This document shows, in pieces, positions 11,047 through 20,349 of a stretch of 64,000 nt of DNA. How positions within the stretch are numbered: position 1 is the first letter of the stretch; each line of letters begins with the position of its first letter. The notes below the pieces were generated by a model. It searched no databases. It was not told the origin of the DNA and saw nothing but the letters and a program-made list of their open reading frames with translations. Location of the stretch: positions 38,613,836 through 38,677,835 of the forward strand of contig OW028580.1 in the NCBI GenBank assembly GCA_932294295.1, in the 5' to 3' direction. The translations under genes were made by a program, and so were the position numbers. This DNA is from Alitta virens (lineage: Eukaryota; Annelida; Polychaeta; Phyllodocida; Nereididae).

Positions 11047-11604
11047 GTACAGGCTATATTAACCAGTAGTGCCGAGTTAGCAATGACATTCACTGCAAAG
11101 CTCAGAGGAATGGTATTAGTGTTTTGTAAGCATAATTCTTTGTGTGCTATATGGTCCAGTTTGTGTTGAGTCAGCAGCAGCCTTCATCAGAATGAATACT
11201 GGCTCCTGCCTGTCAAACACCTCAGGCACTCAGTGATGACCAGTTACCATTGGCTGACTTTTAGCGTATGCCTCAGAGCACTATACACTGCCAATTGTCC
11301 ACCTGGTGGTCAACAGCCTCATTGTTTTATTTTTTTCATTGTCTTAGTCCAGCACTGATATACTAAAAGCATATTTAATAAAGGCAATTAAGGGTAGTCA
11401 TGAAAACTTTTGGACACCTGGGTTTTTTTTTTTTTTTTTTTTTTGACAGCACCCTCATTGTCTGGTACTCATTGTCATAGTTTATCTAAGTATACTAAAA
11501 AAAAAATACAGAGCTACTCATTGTCTTAGTTTAATCAATGTCCCACTAAAATTAAAAAGTTTAATAAATACTCCAAAAAAGTCGCTTATGAAAGATTTAT
11601 TTCT
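10677..11604. other. Gene-free stretch with microsatellites
   Basis: Contains (ATTCA)n at about 10786-10830, TTTA repeats at about 10978-10996, (CA)n at 11004-11044 and a poly-T run at about 11424-11444. ORFs here are read out of these tracts and are not credible genes. Confidence 0.6.
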
Positions 11605-12020
11605 AATATCAGAACATGCACACTTTCAAGCAGTTAATACACAATAAATAAAAAACCAAAAAATAAACTATCATTTCATGCAGTTAATCAATAAAAATTA
11701 TTATGTAATAGTAAATTAAAAAAGCAATATTAGATAACATAGCGAAGCAACTAAGCATAAACTACTACACATGCAACTCATATTACCAAAAAAAAAAAAA
11801 AAAAGTTATCTTATATCAGAACATGCACACTTTCAAGCAGTTAATACACAATAAATAAAAAAAACCCAAAAACTATCATTTCATGCTGTTAATTGATAAA
11901 ATTATTGTTCAATAGTAAAATAAAAAAGCAATATTAGATAACATAGCAAAGCCATTAGCCATAAACTACTATACATGCAACTCAGATCATCTAAAAAACT
12001 TATCAATTATAATATGCTAC
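11605..12020 (+). repeat. 207-base direct tandem duplication
   Basis: The segment starting ATATCAGAACATGCACACTT at 11606 is repeated from 11813, with the same downstream order (GCAATATTAGATAACATAGC, ATAAACTACTA, CATGCAACTCA). The copies differ by a few substitutions and by A-run length. Non-coding. Confidence 0.8.
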
Positions 12021-12521
12021 ACATGTAGGTACATTCATTCTGTTTTAAAAACTTTCACACGGTTAATTTAATACAACATTCTACTCCATATGCTTTCCTA
12101 ACTTTAATTACTAAAATATTAAATAAAGACAATAAAAAAAAAAAAAAACACATAAAATAGCATGCACCAAATCAAAATAATTATATCTAAACAGCCATAA
12201 AGCAATAAAAAGAAACCGCAAATCAATTATTAAAAAAATACAGCCAATAAACCAATCACACAGCACCAATCACAGCCTCAGCAACACTCACATGTACTCA
12301 CACTTCCATGCAGATAAAAATAATGAAATAGTGAAATAATGAAATAAGCACGAAATCTCCAAATGGATAACTAAAAAACAAAAAAAAAAAAAACAAAAAA
12401 AAAAAAAAAAACACATAAATCATAAAATGCTTAAACAGCAATCCAAAAAAAAAAGCAAAAAAAAAAAATAAATAAAACCCCAGGAACATATGAACTAGCT
12501 GTAAATTAAAATAAAAGCAAA
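12021..12521. other. A-rich gene-free stretch
   Basis: Dense poly-A runs (for example 12375-12411 and 12447-12470) with no credible gene. The left end of the Polinton probably lies somewhere in or left of this stretch, but I see no boundary. Confidence 0.45.
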
Positions 12522-12962
12522 TCAATTAACATTATTACGGTTTCTTAACCTCTGGTTTAGTACATTGTTCAAGTCCAGACCCGCCATACCCCGAGGGCGG
12601 AGGGGGCGGAGGGGGCGGAGGGGGCGGACGCGTGCGCGATGGTCAGGTCTGGCTTGTTCAGCATCGGGCATACGTCGAGGTAGGGGTGCAGCCCCTGGCC
12701 TGTCATTGTTTATGACATTGTTGTTGTTGGCGTCACCGTCATTGTTGTTGTTGTTGGCGGGGTTGAAGCGGTTGTTGATGATGTCACGGTTACGTGCTTC
12801 AATCGAGTTAATCATCCAGCGGGCCATGCGGAGGAGCATAACCAAAAACAAATTGCGCTCATCGGCGTTTTCAAATGCCAGTACAAGGTCCACATTCCAG
12901 ATATAAATCAAAATAACCCGCGCAAGCACACGTAGCGCCAAGGTTATAATAAAATCTTTCGT
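12522..12962 (-). CDS. Probable 3' exon: hydrophobic, Asn- and Arg-rich protein
   Basis: The open frame has no convincing ATG, but it starts exactly after a strong acceptor (TTCTTTTCTCTTCAG|ACG), so it is best read as a terminal exon of 146 codons. It encodes a hydrophobic segment (FIITLALRVLARVILIYIW), a helical part (NADERNLFLVMLLRMARWM), Asn runs, and an LRP repeat produced by a 9-base GGGGGCGGA repeat. Phase 0 at its start would fit a donor at 13442|13441 (ACT|GTGAGA) inside the membrane-protein gene just upstream, giving that protein an alternative tail. I do not recognise the family. Location and strand place it in the Polinton's left part. Confidence 0.45.
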   Translation of the reverse strand, partial: TKDFIITLALRVLARVILIYIWNVDLVLAFENADERNLFLVMLLRMARWMINSIEARNRDIINNRFNPANNNNNDGDANNNNVINNDRPGAAPLPRRMPDAEQARPDHRARVRPLRPLRPLRPRGMAGLDLNNVLNQRLRNRNNVN

Positions 12963-13408
12963 CTGAAGAGAAAAGAACAATCAATCAGTCACTGAACATT
13001 ATTTAAAGTCATACAAAAGACAAAATTAAATAGCCACTGATGGGCTGGATGAATGTTTTTTTTTTTTTTTTTTTTGGTTTTGGTTTTTCAGGTACATTGA
13101 GTTACAGCACCAAGAAGTGACACATGAGTGAAACATTAAAGAAACTACCTGTCAGGCACAGCATAACATGGCATAACCAGAAAAAAAAAAAAAAAAAAAG
13201 GTGATTCATAGAGCATTTATAATCAAAATGACAGCCTTGAATCATGCAGGCCATTGAAGATATAAGAATGTGCAATACAGTAAAAGTACAAGTAGGCTAG
13301 TTTAACACCCAGCCATCATGTGGGTTATTGACAGCTAAATTATACTTTATACTGTTTTGGGGGTGTATAACTTGTCTATAGGTACAGAAATCAAGTGACT
13401 AACCTAGT
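12963..13408 (-). other. Spacer or intron between the two left Polinton coding blocks
   Basis: AT-rich, with poly-A/T runs and no ORF. It is bounded by a good acceptor at its low-coordinate end, consistent with an intron of about 480 bases if the GTGAGA donor at 13441-13436 is used. Confidence 0.45.
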
Positions 13409-14134
13409 TTAGGCTCTGAAAGATGGTGAAGTGCCTCTCACAGTCTGATCAAGTGTAAACAAGCAGCATGTAGTGCATTTGAAGCACCTCGCACACAGAT
13501 GGAGGGGGAATAGCAGTACTGCCAGGCACTTCAGACAGCAGCTCACTGCGAACATTGGCGGATCATTGCAGCGTGCATGAGTGTTAATGCGAGCATGAAG
13601 ATTAACAAGACTCACCAGAATGCACGCCGTCAATATCGCCCCGATGGCACCCGATATGGCCGTCCATATAATCACCGCGTCCAGCGCATCCAATGACCCA
13701 GCCGGCGACTGCTGCACCTGATCTGTGTTTCCTCCTTGAGGCTCCGCTGTAGTCGGCTCACTCGTCTGGAAACCGCGTCCAGCATTCATCACAGGATGAG
13801 CATATATTGTGGTCGTCGTAATGCACATGATCGAAGGGAAAGAAGCAGAGACACTTGAACATTGCTCACGGGAAAGTCCAATCACCATCACCCGGTCAAA
13901 CCCTATTGTGTCGCTAAGACTGGCAACTCTGAAGCCTGGATCCGTCTTGATTGTCAGCCTCTTTCCGCTTCTGTAGACATCAATGAAAAAGGGTGCAACT
14001 CCATCTGCAGTGCACATAACTTCCCCCGAAGATGTACACCTGCACTGGCCCTCGTTTCCACAAATCCATGCATCTGTTGAGCATATACTCAATCCAAAAA
14101 GCAGCAAGATCCAAATCATTTTGTTTTCACTCAT
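13409..14134 (-). CDS. Polinton type I membrane glycoprotein candidate
   Basis: A 241-residue protein starts at ATG 14134. It has a signal peptide (MIWILLLFGLSICSTDA), a cysteine-containing ectodomain with CGNEGQCRC and VMCTADGV, a Ser/Thr/Pro-rich linker, and one transmembrane helix near residues 150-176 (AVIIWTAISGAIGAILTACI). The tail contains two more Cys-rich hydrophobic patches. Polintons of other animals often carry a short secreted or membrane protein with this plan: a CxC start, a Thr-rich stalk and one helix. A surface or envelope-like role is inference only. A TATA-like TTATATAATGG lies about 110 bases upstream. Splicing from 13442 to 12962 could replace the last 10 residues. Confidence 0.7.
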   Translation of the reverse strand: MSENKMIWILLLFGLSICSTDAWICGNEGQCRCTSSGEVMCTADGVAPFFIDVYRSGKRLTIKTDPGFRVASLSDTIGFDRVMVIGLSREQCSSVSASFPSIMCITTTTIYAHPVMNAGRGFQTSEPTTAEPQGGNTDQVQQSPAGSLDALDAVIIWTAISGAIGAILTACILVSLVNLHARINTHARCNDPPMFAVSCCLKCLAVLLFPLHLCARCFKCTTCCLFTLDQTVRGTSPSFRA

Positions 14135-14241
14135 GTAGCTATCAATCCAAACGTCTTGTCTCTTCAGTATCTCAAGGAGCTATGGTCACATGCAGTGCCA
14201 AAACACCCCAAATCACAGAGGGGGGTGGGGGGTAAAACCTG

Positions 14242-14253
14242 CCATTATATAAC
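14242..14253 (-). promoter_or_regulatory. TATA-box candidate for the membrane-protein gene
   Basis: On the minus strand the site reads GTTATATAATGG, about 110 bases before the ATG at 14134. No initiator could be fixed. Confidence 0.4.
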
Positions 14254-15319
14254 ACAACAAAAGACCTGACCCTCATGCCCAGTCCCTAGACAATAGAGAG
14301 TGTATAATCTAATTGAAATGTAAGTTATATTCACATATATCACTGCTGTTGCTACTACTGCTGATGTATGTCAAACCAGAAAATATTACAAGTCCTATTA
14401 ATAATAGGTCTATTGCTTTATCTGTATATACTACAATAAATGCTATTTTCCTAGGTAAAAAGTGACTCAGGTTAATCTATACATATATATATATATATTA
14501 AATATGGAACATACTAAAAGTGACTTAGAAACAATGTGTACATATTGAATATAGAGTAGGTTAAATTATTTAATTACACTGTCAGTAATGCTTTATGTGC
14601 TGCTATTGAAATTCATTTTGATTTCACAAACACATCACTAGTACAATTCATTTTCGGCTTACATTTTTACAAATTCTGTATGCAAACCATATTTATATCA
14701 CTAATAGAAGCTATTGCACTTGAATCTGTTAATACAGATAGATTAAACCATGTGGAACATGTGTTAAACTCAAGTAAAAAGAGTCTAGTTAATTAAAGAT
14801 ACTCATGTGTAGCTAGATGAAGAGAAATTGATACATAACCTATGCACCAGCAAAATTTACACCTTTTGGTAAGTAAAACAGAAATTAACAATGACATTAA
14901 TATATATATATATATATATACCTATTAATTTTTATTTTTTTTTTTTATTTTGCTGTACTTTAAAGTTAAATTCTCTGAAAGTAGCTTAATTGAGTTGACA
15001 ATGGGTTCATTGTAGGTATGGTGGCCTGAGGCTCTCAGTTAAAATGCTGAGTTCAGCTCGCGAGCGAGTCATTTGACCCTCAATTATTGAAATTAAGCAC
15101 ATGCATTTACTGATGGCTGATAAGATCAGGCCAATGATTGTATTACTATGAGCCCCCCGCAGTCAATGTCAACAACTAGAACCCACAGACATGGATGATA
15201 CATTGACTGTGACCTTGTAGGTCAAGCATATGGGCAGGGCAGGTGACCATCTGAGCAAAAGTGGTCTTTTAAGACACCATGCAGACCCCCCCGGTGTTTG
15301 CCCCAGGGCAAAAATACCA
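14254..15319. other. Gene-free spacer within the Polinton
   Basis: AT-rich, with TA repeats at about 14485-14500 and 14900-14920. No ORF or RNA gene is supported. Confidence 0.5.
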
Positions 15320-15519
15320 TATAAAAAGCCTGCCCATCATGACAGCAGCATCACTTCCAGTTTTTTGTTCTTTGAAAGAAGAAAAAAACTCTGCACGTCA
15401 CATCTCCAGGAGCTCTTCTTAGGACTCTTCTCTATGCTGCAGCAACACCAGGAATTGTTTTGAACTCTAGACCTCTAATCGCTCACCGAAAGGTCTACAC
15501 TTTTTTAAAAAAAAAAGGT
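15320..15519 (+). promoter_or_regulatory. Plus-strand TATA box with possible non-coding leader exon
   Basis: TATAAAAAG at 15320-15328 is followed, about 190 bases on, by a full-consensus splice donor AAAAG|GTAAGTGAC (donor GT at 15518-15519). Only tiny ORFs lie between them, so this looks like a TATA promoter and a 5' untranslated exon ending at 15517. The next plus-strand coding regions are the spliced gene (acceptor 22994) and POLB (possible acceptor 25268). Both have acceptor sequences just before their ATGs. The link is an inference from signals only. Confidence 0.4.
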
Positions 15520-16222
15520 AAGTGACTTACACACACACACACAATGATAACTATAGGTAAATTCGCTTATTGTATTTATCGTTCATTACCATGTCATTAA
15601 GATGCCGGCACGCCGACACGCTGTCAGTGGGCTAAGAACTATTGTAATATTGCATACATGCTGTTGAGTATTGCGATTTTATCATAATCGCTTATGCTGA
15701 AGGCATGCGGAGAACTATTGTAATATTGCGTGTATGCAGTGGAGTATTGCGATTTTATCAATATCGCATTAATGACTCAGCACCAATCCAATTGAGATTA
15801 CTATGCAGTAGAAAGTCATATCTTAAATGCTAAATACCACTTGTCCAGTGGCAGAGAACTATACTAATTTAAGTAAATTGCAATTAGTGTGCATTACTAC
15901 GCAACCAATGTCATGCGAAATCAGCTTAGTTGAGAGTAATATTAATAATAACTGCAACAATAATATTAATATATATAATTTTATTACCATTGTATTATCT
16001 CAATCGTTACATTTTTTTTTTTTTTTTTTGACTAAAATTTACAAATAACATATAAGAATAAAATAATGATAATAATAACAATAATAATAATAATAATAAT
16101 AACATTAAAAGTATTAAGCTAGTCATATATCTATATGTCTATATGACTATATGTCTATATTTCTATATTTCTATATATCTATATATCTATTTACAGTAAA
16201 TAATAATAATAATACAAATGTA
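15520..16222. other. Spacer with a 75-base-period duplication and ATA/TCTATA repeats
   Basis: AGAACTATTGTAATATTGC with its following 37 bases occurs at about 15636 and again at about 15711. (ATA)n and CTATATxTCTATAT repeats fill 16050-16215. On the minus strand AATAAA at 15985-15980 lies about 240 bases after the protease stop and could end the structural transcript. Confidence 0.5.
15980..15985 (-). terminator. Candidate polyadenylation signal after the protease gene
   Basis: AATAAA on the minus strand, about 240 bases past the protease stop codon, which is the last gene of the train. The surroundings are AT-rich, so a chance match is possible. Confidence 0.3.
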
Positions 16223-16726
16223 TTATACTGTGTCTCTGTATAGAGCCAGACAGTGTTCTTTCACATCCCGTATGTCTTTAAGTATATTTATAACACATTC
16301 GGGCTTAAAATTCCTACACCTATAATACAAGTAAGCTAGAGTGTAAAAACCACAATTAGCATCGGAAATGTGTACTCTACTGGTTGAACATGACACGAAT
16401 TGTCTCATAAACATGTTGATTTCTTCATTATAGCACTTCGCGCCCTGAGCATCGAAAACTTCAAGTCTTTGTCTCACATCACTGACATCAACATCAACAG
16501 CATTAGCATCCTCATCACGTCTACCACAGCTATGAATCCTCAGGAAAATCCAATGCCCGATGTCTCCACGTAAGTACGAGTTTTCATTACAATTCACGAT
16601 GTAGCATCCTTTCGTGTGCCTATTGACTGAAATGTATTTCAGAGCATTGCACGGTATGACAGCCATCACGCGTGACGATACCGTGACGTCATTCCACAGT
16701 ATTTTATATATTTGATCAGTGTTCAT
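16223..16726 (-). CDS. PRO: Adenain-like cysteine protease (capsid maturation)
   Basis: The 167-residue product has the order of the C5/adenain catalytic residues. His58 lies in RGDIGHWIFLRI, the acidic residue Asp92 in LEVFDAQG, and the nucleophile Cys125 in SDANCGFYTLAYLYYR, inside the NCGxxxL block typical of Ulp1/adenain folds. Such proteases cleave capsid precursor proteins during maturation of adenoviruses and, by inference, of Polinton particles. The length is normal for Polinton proteases. Its ATG overlaps the MCP stop codon (ATGA), so it is likely translated from the same message. No break is visible. Confidence 0.9.
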   Translation of the reverse strand: MNTDQIYKILWNDVTVSSRVMAVIPCNALKYISVNRHTKGCYIVNCNENSYLRGDIGHWIFLRIHSCGRRDEDANAVDVDVSDVRQRLEVFDAQGAKCYNEEINMFMRQFVSCSTSRVHISDANCGFYTLAYLYYRCRNFKPECVINILKDIRDVKEHCLALYRDTV

Positions 16727-18117
16727 GTCAGGTAGATGTTGCGAGCGTAGTCAATCTGGAATAAGCCCGGGTATGTCACTTTTGTTATCATGACAGCTGA
16801 TTCTGGTAAGGGCGACTTAAATCTGAGTTCTATTCTCACACAGCCATCTCGTGTGACAGGGTAGAAGTCACGGTAGTTCTGAGGTGCCAAGTCTATGACA
16901 AACAGACTGTAGCCTCCTTTGTATTCCTCTCTGGTGATCCGGGCTTCGCCGCTGAAGTTGGCCTTCCCCCTGTAAAGTTCCGAATAGCAGTGTATGTACT
17001 TGCCTTCGTCGAAGTCTATACTTAGAGGACCCGATGGCGTTGGCATGCCCGACAGACTCACATTGACGTAAGTGACGTCATAGTGCCTGAAATTGTATGG
17101 ATTTTTCCCCAGGCTGCCACTCATAGATTCACCTGACACAAAGCCCATCACTATCTTGCTAGGTATTCGTCCATTGTACGCATCCTCGATGTAATATGAG
17201 GAGGTGTCCTTGGCCAAATTAAATTTCCTTAATTCTTCTCTGGTGTAGAAATATTTTGCCTGAGAGATCTCCTCTTCCATGACTTTTTGATGCCCCAGTA
17301 GTACTAGATTTGAAGGTGTAACATGCTTGAGAATAAGCGTAATGTCCTTAATCTCAAGCTTGTAGTCTCTCCTAACCAGGCTCGATGACAGCAGCCTGAA
17401 GCTGTTCGAAGTCGGTGTAAGAGTCATGTCCATGGCCACTCCATTTAAAAGCAACTTGTTGACTTTAAAGACATCGACGTCTACTTTGCACAATAGCTCC
17501 ACCGTTTTGCTGCCACTCATGAGAGCTGCCCTTTTTCGAAATCCCAGATTGCCGCCATACATCAGACTCACATCGTCCATACATCGTGCTGTGTCCTTCT
17601 CGAACAAGGAGCATTCTAGCTCGGAGTCATTGAGATCGCCCTCTCCCAGCAGTGTGTTTATTAATGCCTTGTAGCTGTAGCCAGTCTGTCCACCCGTGAC
17701 CACCCTGTCGTTAAGTCGCACCTCTACCTGGTCCCAGAGAGCGTGTGCCAGGTTATTGACCACACCCACACTCCAAGACCCTTCAGTCTCAGTCTCTGCT
17801 TCCTCGGCAGCTGCAGCTGCATCTACAGGTGTTGATGTTTTTTTCTTTTTGCTGGTCCTTTCGGGGAGGGGGGATCCATCTTCTGTGACTATTCTCACCC
17901 TTGTTTTTATGTAAACACTAGACAGGTCTATGTAGGCTGTTCCTGCACCGGGGACATGGAATTTCACATCGCCCTCGGACGAAAATTGATTGATGGGCTT
18001 ATGCGTTAAATATTTAATGTCCGTCACTCCTAGGTTGCTGAGAGGTAAACTGAACAGATTAAGAGTGTCATCGTATGCCAGGTCTATTGATTCCAGTACT
18101 TTTTCACCGGCCGCCAT
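16723..18117 (-). CDS. MCP: Major capsid protein, double jelly-roll
   Basis: I chose the ATG at 18117 (AACATGG, 464 residues). The in-frame extension upstream would run into the preceding gene, and this ATG follows that gene's stop after one base (TAA-C-ATG). Blocks typical of metazoan Polinton capsid proteins are present: VNNLAHALWDQVEVRLNDR, then YSYKALINTLL, then LFEKDTA, then LLLNGVAMDMTLTP, and a C-terminal LFVIDLAPQ/VTRDGCVRIELRF part. The double jelly-roll fold is known for this family and is not visible directly. A Lys/Ala/Glu-rich loop (around residues 87-112, SKKKKTSTPVDAAAAAEEAE) is an insertion of low complexity. The capsid would be built from trimers of this protein. Confidence 0.9.
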   Translation of the reverse strand: MAAGEKVLESIDLAYDDTLNLFSLPLSNLGVTDIKYLTHKPINQFSSEGDVKFHVPGAGTAYIDLSSVYIKTRVRIVTEDGSPLPERTSKKKKTSTPVDAAAAAEEAETETEGSWSVGVVNNLAHALWDQVEVRLNDRVVTGGQTGYSYKALINTLLGEGDLNDSELECSLFEKDTARCMDDVSLMYGGNLGFRKRAALMSGSKTVELLCKVDVDVFKVNKLLLNGVAMDMTLTPTSNSFRLLSSSLVRRDYKLEIKDITLILKHVTPSNLVLLGHQKVMEEEISQAKYFYTREELRKFNLAKDTSSYYIEDAYNGRIPSKIVMGFVSGESMSGSLGKNPYNFRHYDVTYVNVSLSGMPTPSGPLSIDFDEGKYIHCYSELYRGKANFSGEARITREEYKGGYSLFVIDLAPQNYRDFYPVTRDGCVRIELRFKSPLPESAVMITKVTYPGLFQIDYARNIYLT

Positions 18118-18118
18118 G

Positions 18119-18532
18119 TTAACCGAAAATGTCCTTGATCCTAGTGATTTTTGCCTTCTTATTCTTTGGAGCACCGCTAGTCACTCTGCTCTGAGGAGTG
18201 TGAGGAGGTTGCTTTCTCTTCCTGGATCGCTGTGTCCCTGACGTAGCTGAGCTGCCGACTGAGCCAGCTGAGCCAGCTCCTACCCTTTTATCGCTTTCCA
18301 TGCGTAAATCAGCCTCGGCCATTTCGTTAGACTGACCTACCGGAGACACAATGGTAAGGGGTAAACTGACATTGGCTTTCTCTCCATGGGCGTCGCTGCT
18401 GCTACGAGGCTTTTTGATCACTACAGGCCTCGGCTGCGACGACAGTATGCTCGTGTGGCCAGCAGTTTTTTTAAAATGCTCTATCCAGGGTGCTGCATCC
18501 ATTGCTGCTAGGGATTTGTATCTCGCCTCCAT
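18119..18532 (-). CDS. Small basic Polinton protein
   Basis: Translation from ATG 18532 gives 137 residues; a longer reading would need a GTG start. The N-terminus has an aromatic/basic block (APWIEHFKKTAG), the middle is Ser/Gly/Ala-rich and probably disordered, and the C-terminus is strongly basic (RSRKRKQPP, NKKAKITRIKDIFG). A short basic protein ending in DIFG is found beside the capsid genes of other Polintons. A core or DNA-associated role, like adenovirus minor core proteins, is inference. It overlaps the penton gene by 25 bases in another frame and ends one base before the MCP ATG. Confidence 0.75.
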   Translation of the reverse strand: MEARYKSLAAMDAAPWIEHFKKTAGHTSILSSQPRPVVIKKPRSSSDAHGEKANVSLPLTIVSPVGQSNEMAEADLRMESDKRVGAGSAGSVGSSATSGTQRSRKRKQPPHTPQSRVTSGAPKNKKAKITRIKDIFG

Positions 18533-18969
18533 ATTAGTTCCAGAGTGCACTTGGTGGAATGTTTAGTTTCTTCGGCGAGCTCTGGTAGCAGGTTCCAGCT
18601 CGAGTCTCTCAGTTCAATGGAAATATGTCTCATGTCCTTCACTCTCAGGGGCGTGTAGAGTACTGAAGTGAAACGTGTGTAGTTGTGCCGTCTTATTTCT
18701 CCCAGAGCTATGGACCTGAGCACCGGCCTGTATGTGACACCCATCGCAACTCCCTCTACATGAGGGCATGTTACATAGACGACATCCCATTTGTTGGCAC
18801 CTGCACCCACTGGCGGCATGGCTATCTCGATCAGCCCCATGTACCACCGCCCCCTCGGTTCAGCACTTGAGGGTCTCGTAAATGACTCTGGCAGCTGTAC
18901 AGTAAACTTCCCCGCTGTGTTACTAGGGTTTATTTCTGGTGTCAAGTCACTAGCCAGATAAATATACAT
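18508..18969 (-). CDS. mCP: Minor capsid (penton-like) protein, single jelly-roll
   Basis: A 153-residue protein from ATG 18969. It begins MYIYLASDLTPEINPSNTAG, followed by FTVQLPESF and WYMGLIEIAMPP, the N-terminal pattern of Polinton penton proteins (xTVQLPxxxxLxGxWxVGLxEI). It ends with a strand-rich part (RHISIELRDSSW, CTLELIWRR). The single jelly-roll fold is family knowledge. It is expected to form the capsid vertices with MCP. It lies 67 bases after INT and overlaps the next gene by 25 bases. Confidence 0.85.
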   Translation of the reverse strand: MYIYLASDLTPEINPSNTAGKFTVQLPESFTRPSSAEPRGRWYMGLIEIAMPPVGAGANKWDVVYVTCPHVEGVAMGVTYRPVLRSIALGEIRRHNYTRFTSVLYTPLRVKDMRHISIELRDSSWNLLPELAEETKHSTKCTLELIWRRDTNP

Positions 18970-19036
18970 TTTGGTTCCTTTCTAGTTAAGATCCCCCTCC
19001 AAAGGCCTTTGCTTTGTTTTCATTTATTTATTTATT

Positions 19037-19891
19037 TTATTTTTTATGTTTTCTCTGTCTCTTCGCCTTCAGTGTCTTGATGTTAGAGCTAAGTAGCCAC
19101 TGGTTATATTTACTAGGCCATGATTGGTATTTAACCAGGCTTTCTTCAGCACCGTCACTCCTCATGCGTTTCTTGATCACTTTTTCTATCTTAAAGAAAG
19201 CGTCAGGGTCAAATTTCACAGGTGTCAGCTCGTTTGCGTAAAAAGGGCCATCAACATCATCACCCTGGTAGTCTAGGAGGTAGTAAATGGCTACTCCGTC
19301 TGAGAATTTCCTAGCTCTGATGGTGAATACTTCGCCTGTAAACTGCTCGTCGTAGGAGCGAAAAAAATTCGCTTTGCGATGGTATGACGCTCTGACCCTC
19401 TGTCCTAGTGTGAATTTGTATGGATTTCTTCTCTTGTTCCTGGCTGTGGAAATGGCACTCTTGAAGGCACGAGCTAAGTCCTTCGTATTTTGCTGAGTGA
19501 TGTATTGGTAGTCCCAAATTCCCTGTTCATTTTCCTCATTGACACTGTCAGGACTCACTCCAATACTCGAATGAATAGTTCTGTTGTACGAGTCTACTAT
19601 ATCCTGGAGTTCATCCAGATAGCTGTAGCTGTTGGTGTATTGGAAGTACTGGAACAGTCTCTTTTTAAGTCCTTTAATCGCCGCTTCGGCGTAGTTCGCT
19701 TTGGTTTCTGTATTAGTGAAGATGTGACTCACTCCCCTTGCTTTAAGTAAATCGCCGACACGAGAGTTTGTGAATTCTGTCCCCCTATCAGTGCGTATGA
19801 ACTTTGGCATTCCTGTGGCTTCTGCGTCTGATGCAGGCACTGACACTGTGGCTGCACCTGTACCTGCAGCTGTAGTAGCAGTAGCAGCGGC

Positions 19892-19937
<46 letters not shown>

Positions 19938-20347
19938 TTAAATATTTCCTGGAAGGCTTGTTCCATGTGTTTGGCACTTTTGCTTTTGACCGCTCGGGCC
20001 CTGCAGTATCTGGAGAAGACATCTATAGTTACCATGATGTAAGCGAACCCTTCATTAGCTCTCTTGAACCTTTCACCTGTCAGCACAAGTAGATCGCAGT
20101 CCCACAAGTGGTTCATACCAGGGGCTATGACTCGTCTATACTTTCGAGGCTTTTCTCGAGCTGACTTGTGCAAAGTGACAATGTCCTGCGACTGAGCCCA
20201 GTCTTCAATTCTACTCAGACTTATGTCATAGCGTCCTTCGCTCTTTATGACAGAGTGCAACTTTGATGCACTGGTGAAGCTACCAGGGGTCCTGTGATTG
20301 TAAAATCTACGTGATAAATAGGCGTCTATATCTCGGGGGAGCCCCAT
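19037..20347 (-). CDS. INT: Retroviral-type integrase with C-terminal chromodomain
   Basis: The 436-residue protein has an N-terminal helical region, an rve (RNase H-like) catalytic core and a chromodomain. Catalytic acidic residues are Asp85 in LWDCDLLVL, Asp187 in IRTDRGTEFTN and Glu221 in ANYAEAAIKGLKKRLF. The last two are 33 residues apart, near the D,D-35-E spacing. The chromodomain lies around residues 383-425 (IEKVIKKR, SLVKYQSWPSKYNQWL). The enzyme is expected to insert the element into chromosomes. Between the first and second Asp there is an insertion of 15 Thr followed by Ala/Thr/Gly residues (138-180), made by an ACT microsatellite. It follows the previous gene's stop after two bases (TAA-GG-ATG). 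Confidence 0.92.
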
Positions 20348-20349
20348 CC

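Noticed and set aside
10732..11169. 145-residue plus-strand ORF with Thr/His repeat
   Set aside because: Made of ATTCA and CA microsatellites; no start context or homology.
14254..15319. Short ORFs in the spacer between the membrane protein and the protease
   Set aside because: All are short, AT-repeat derived and without splice or promoter context.
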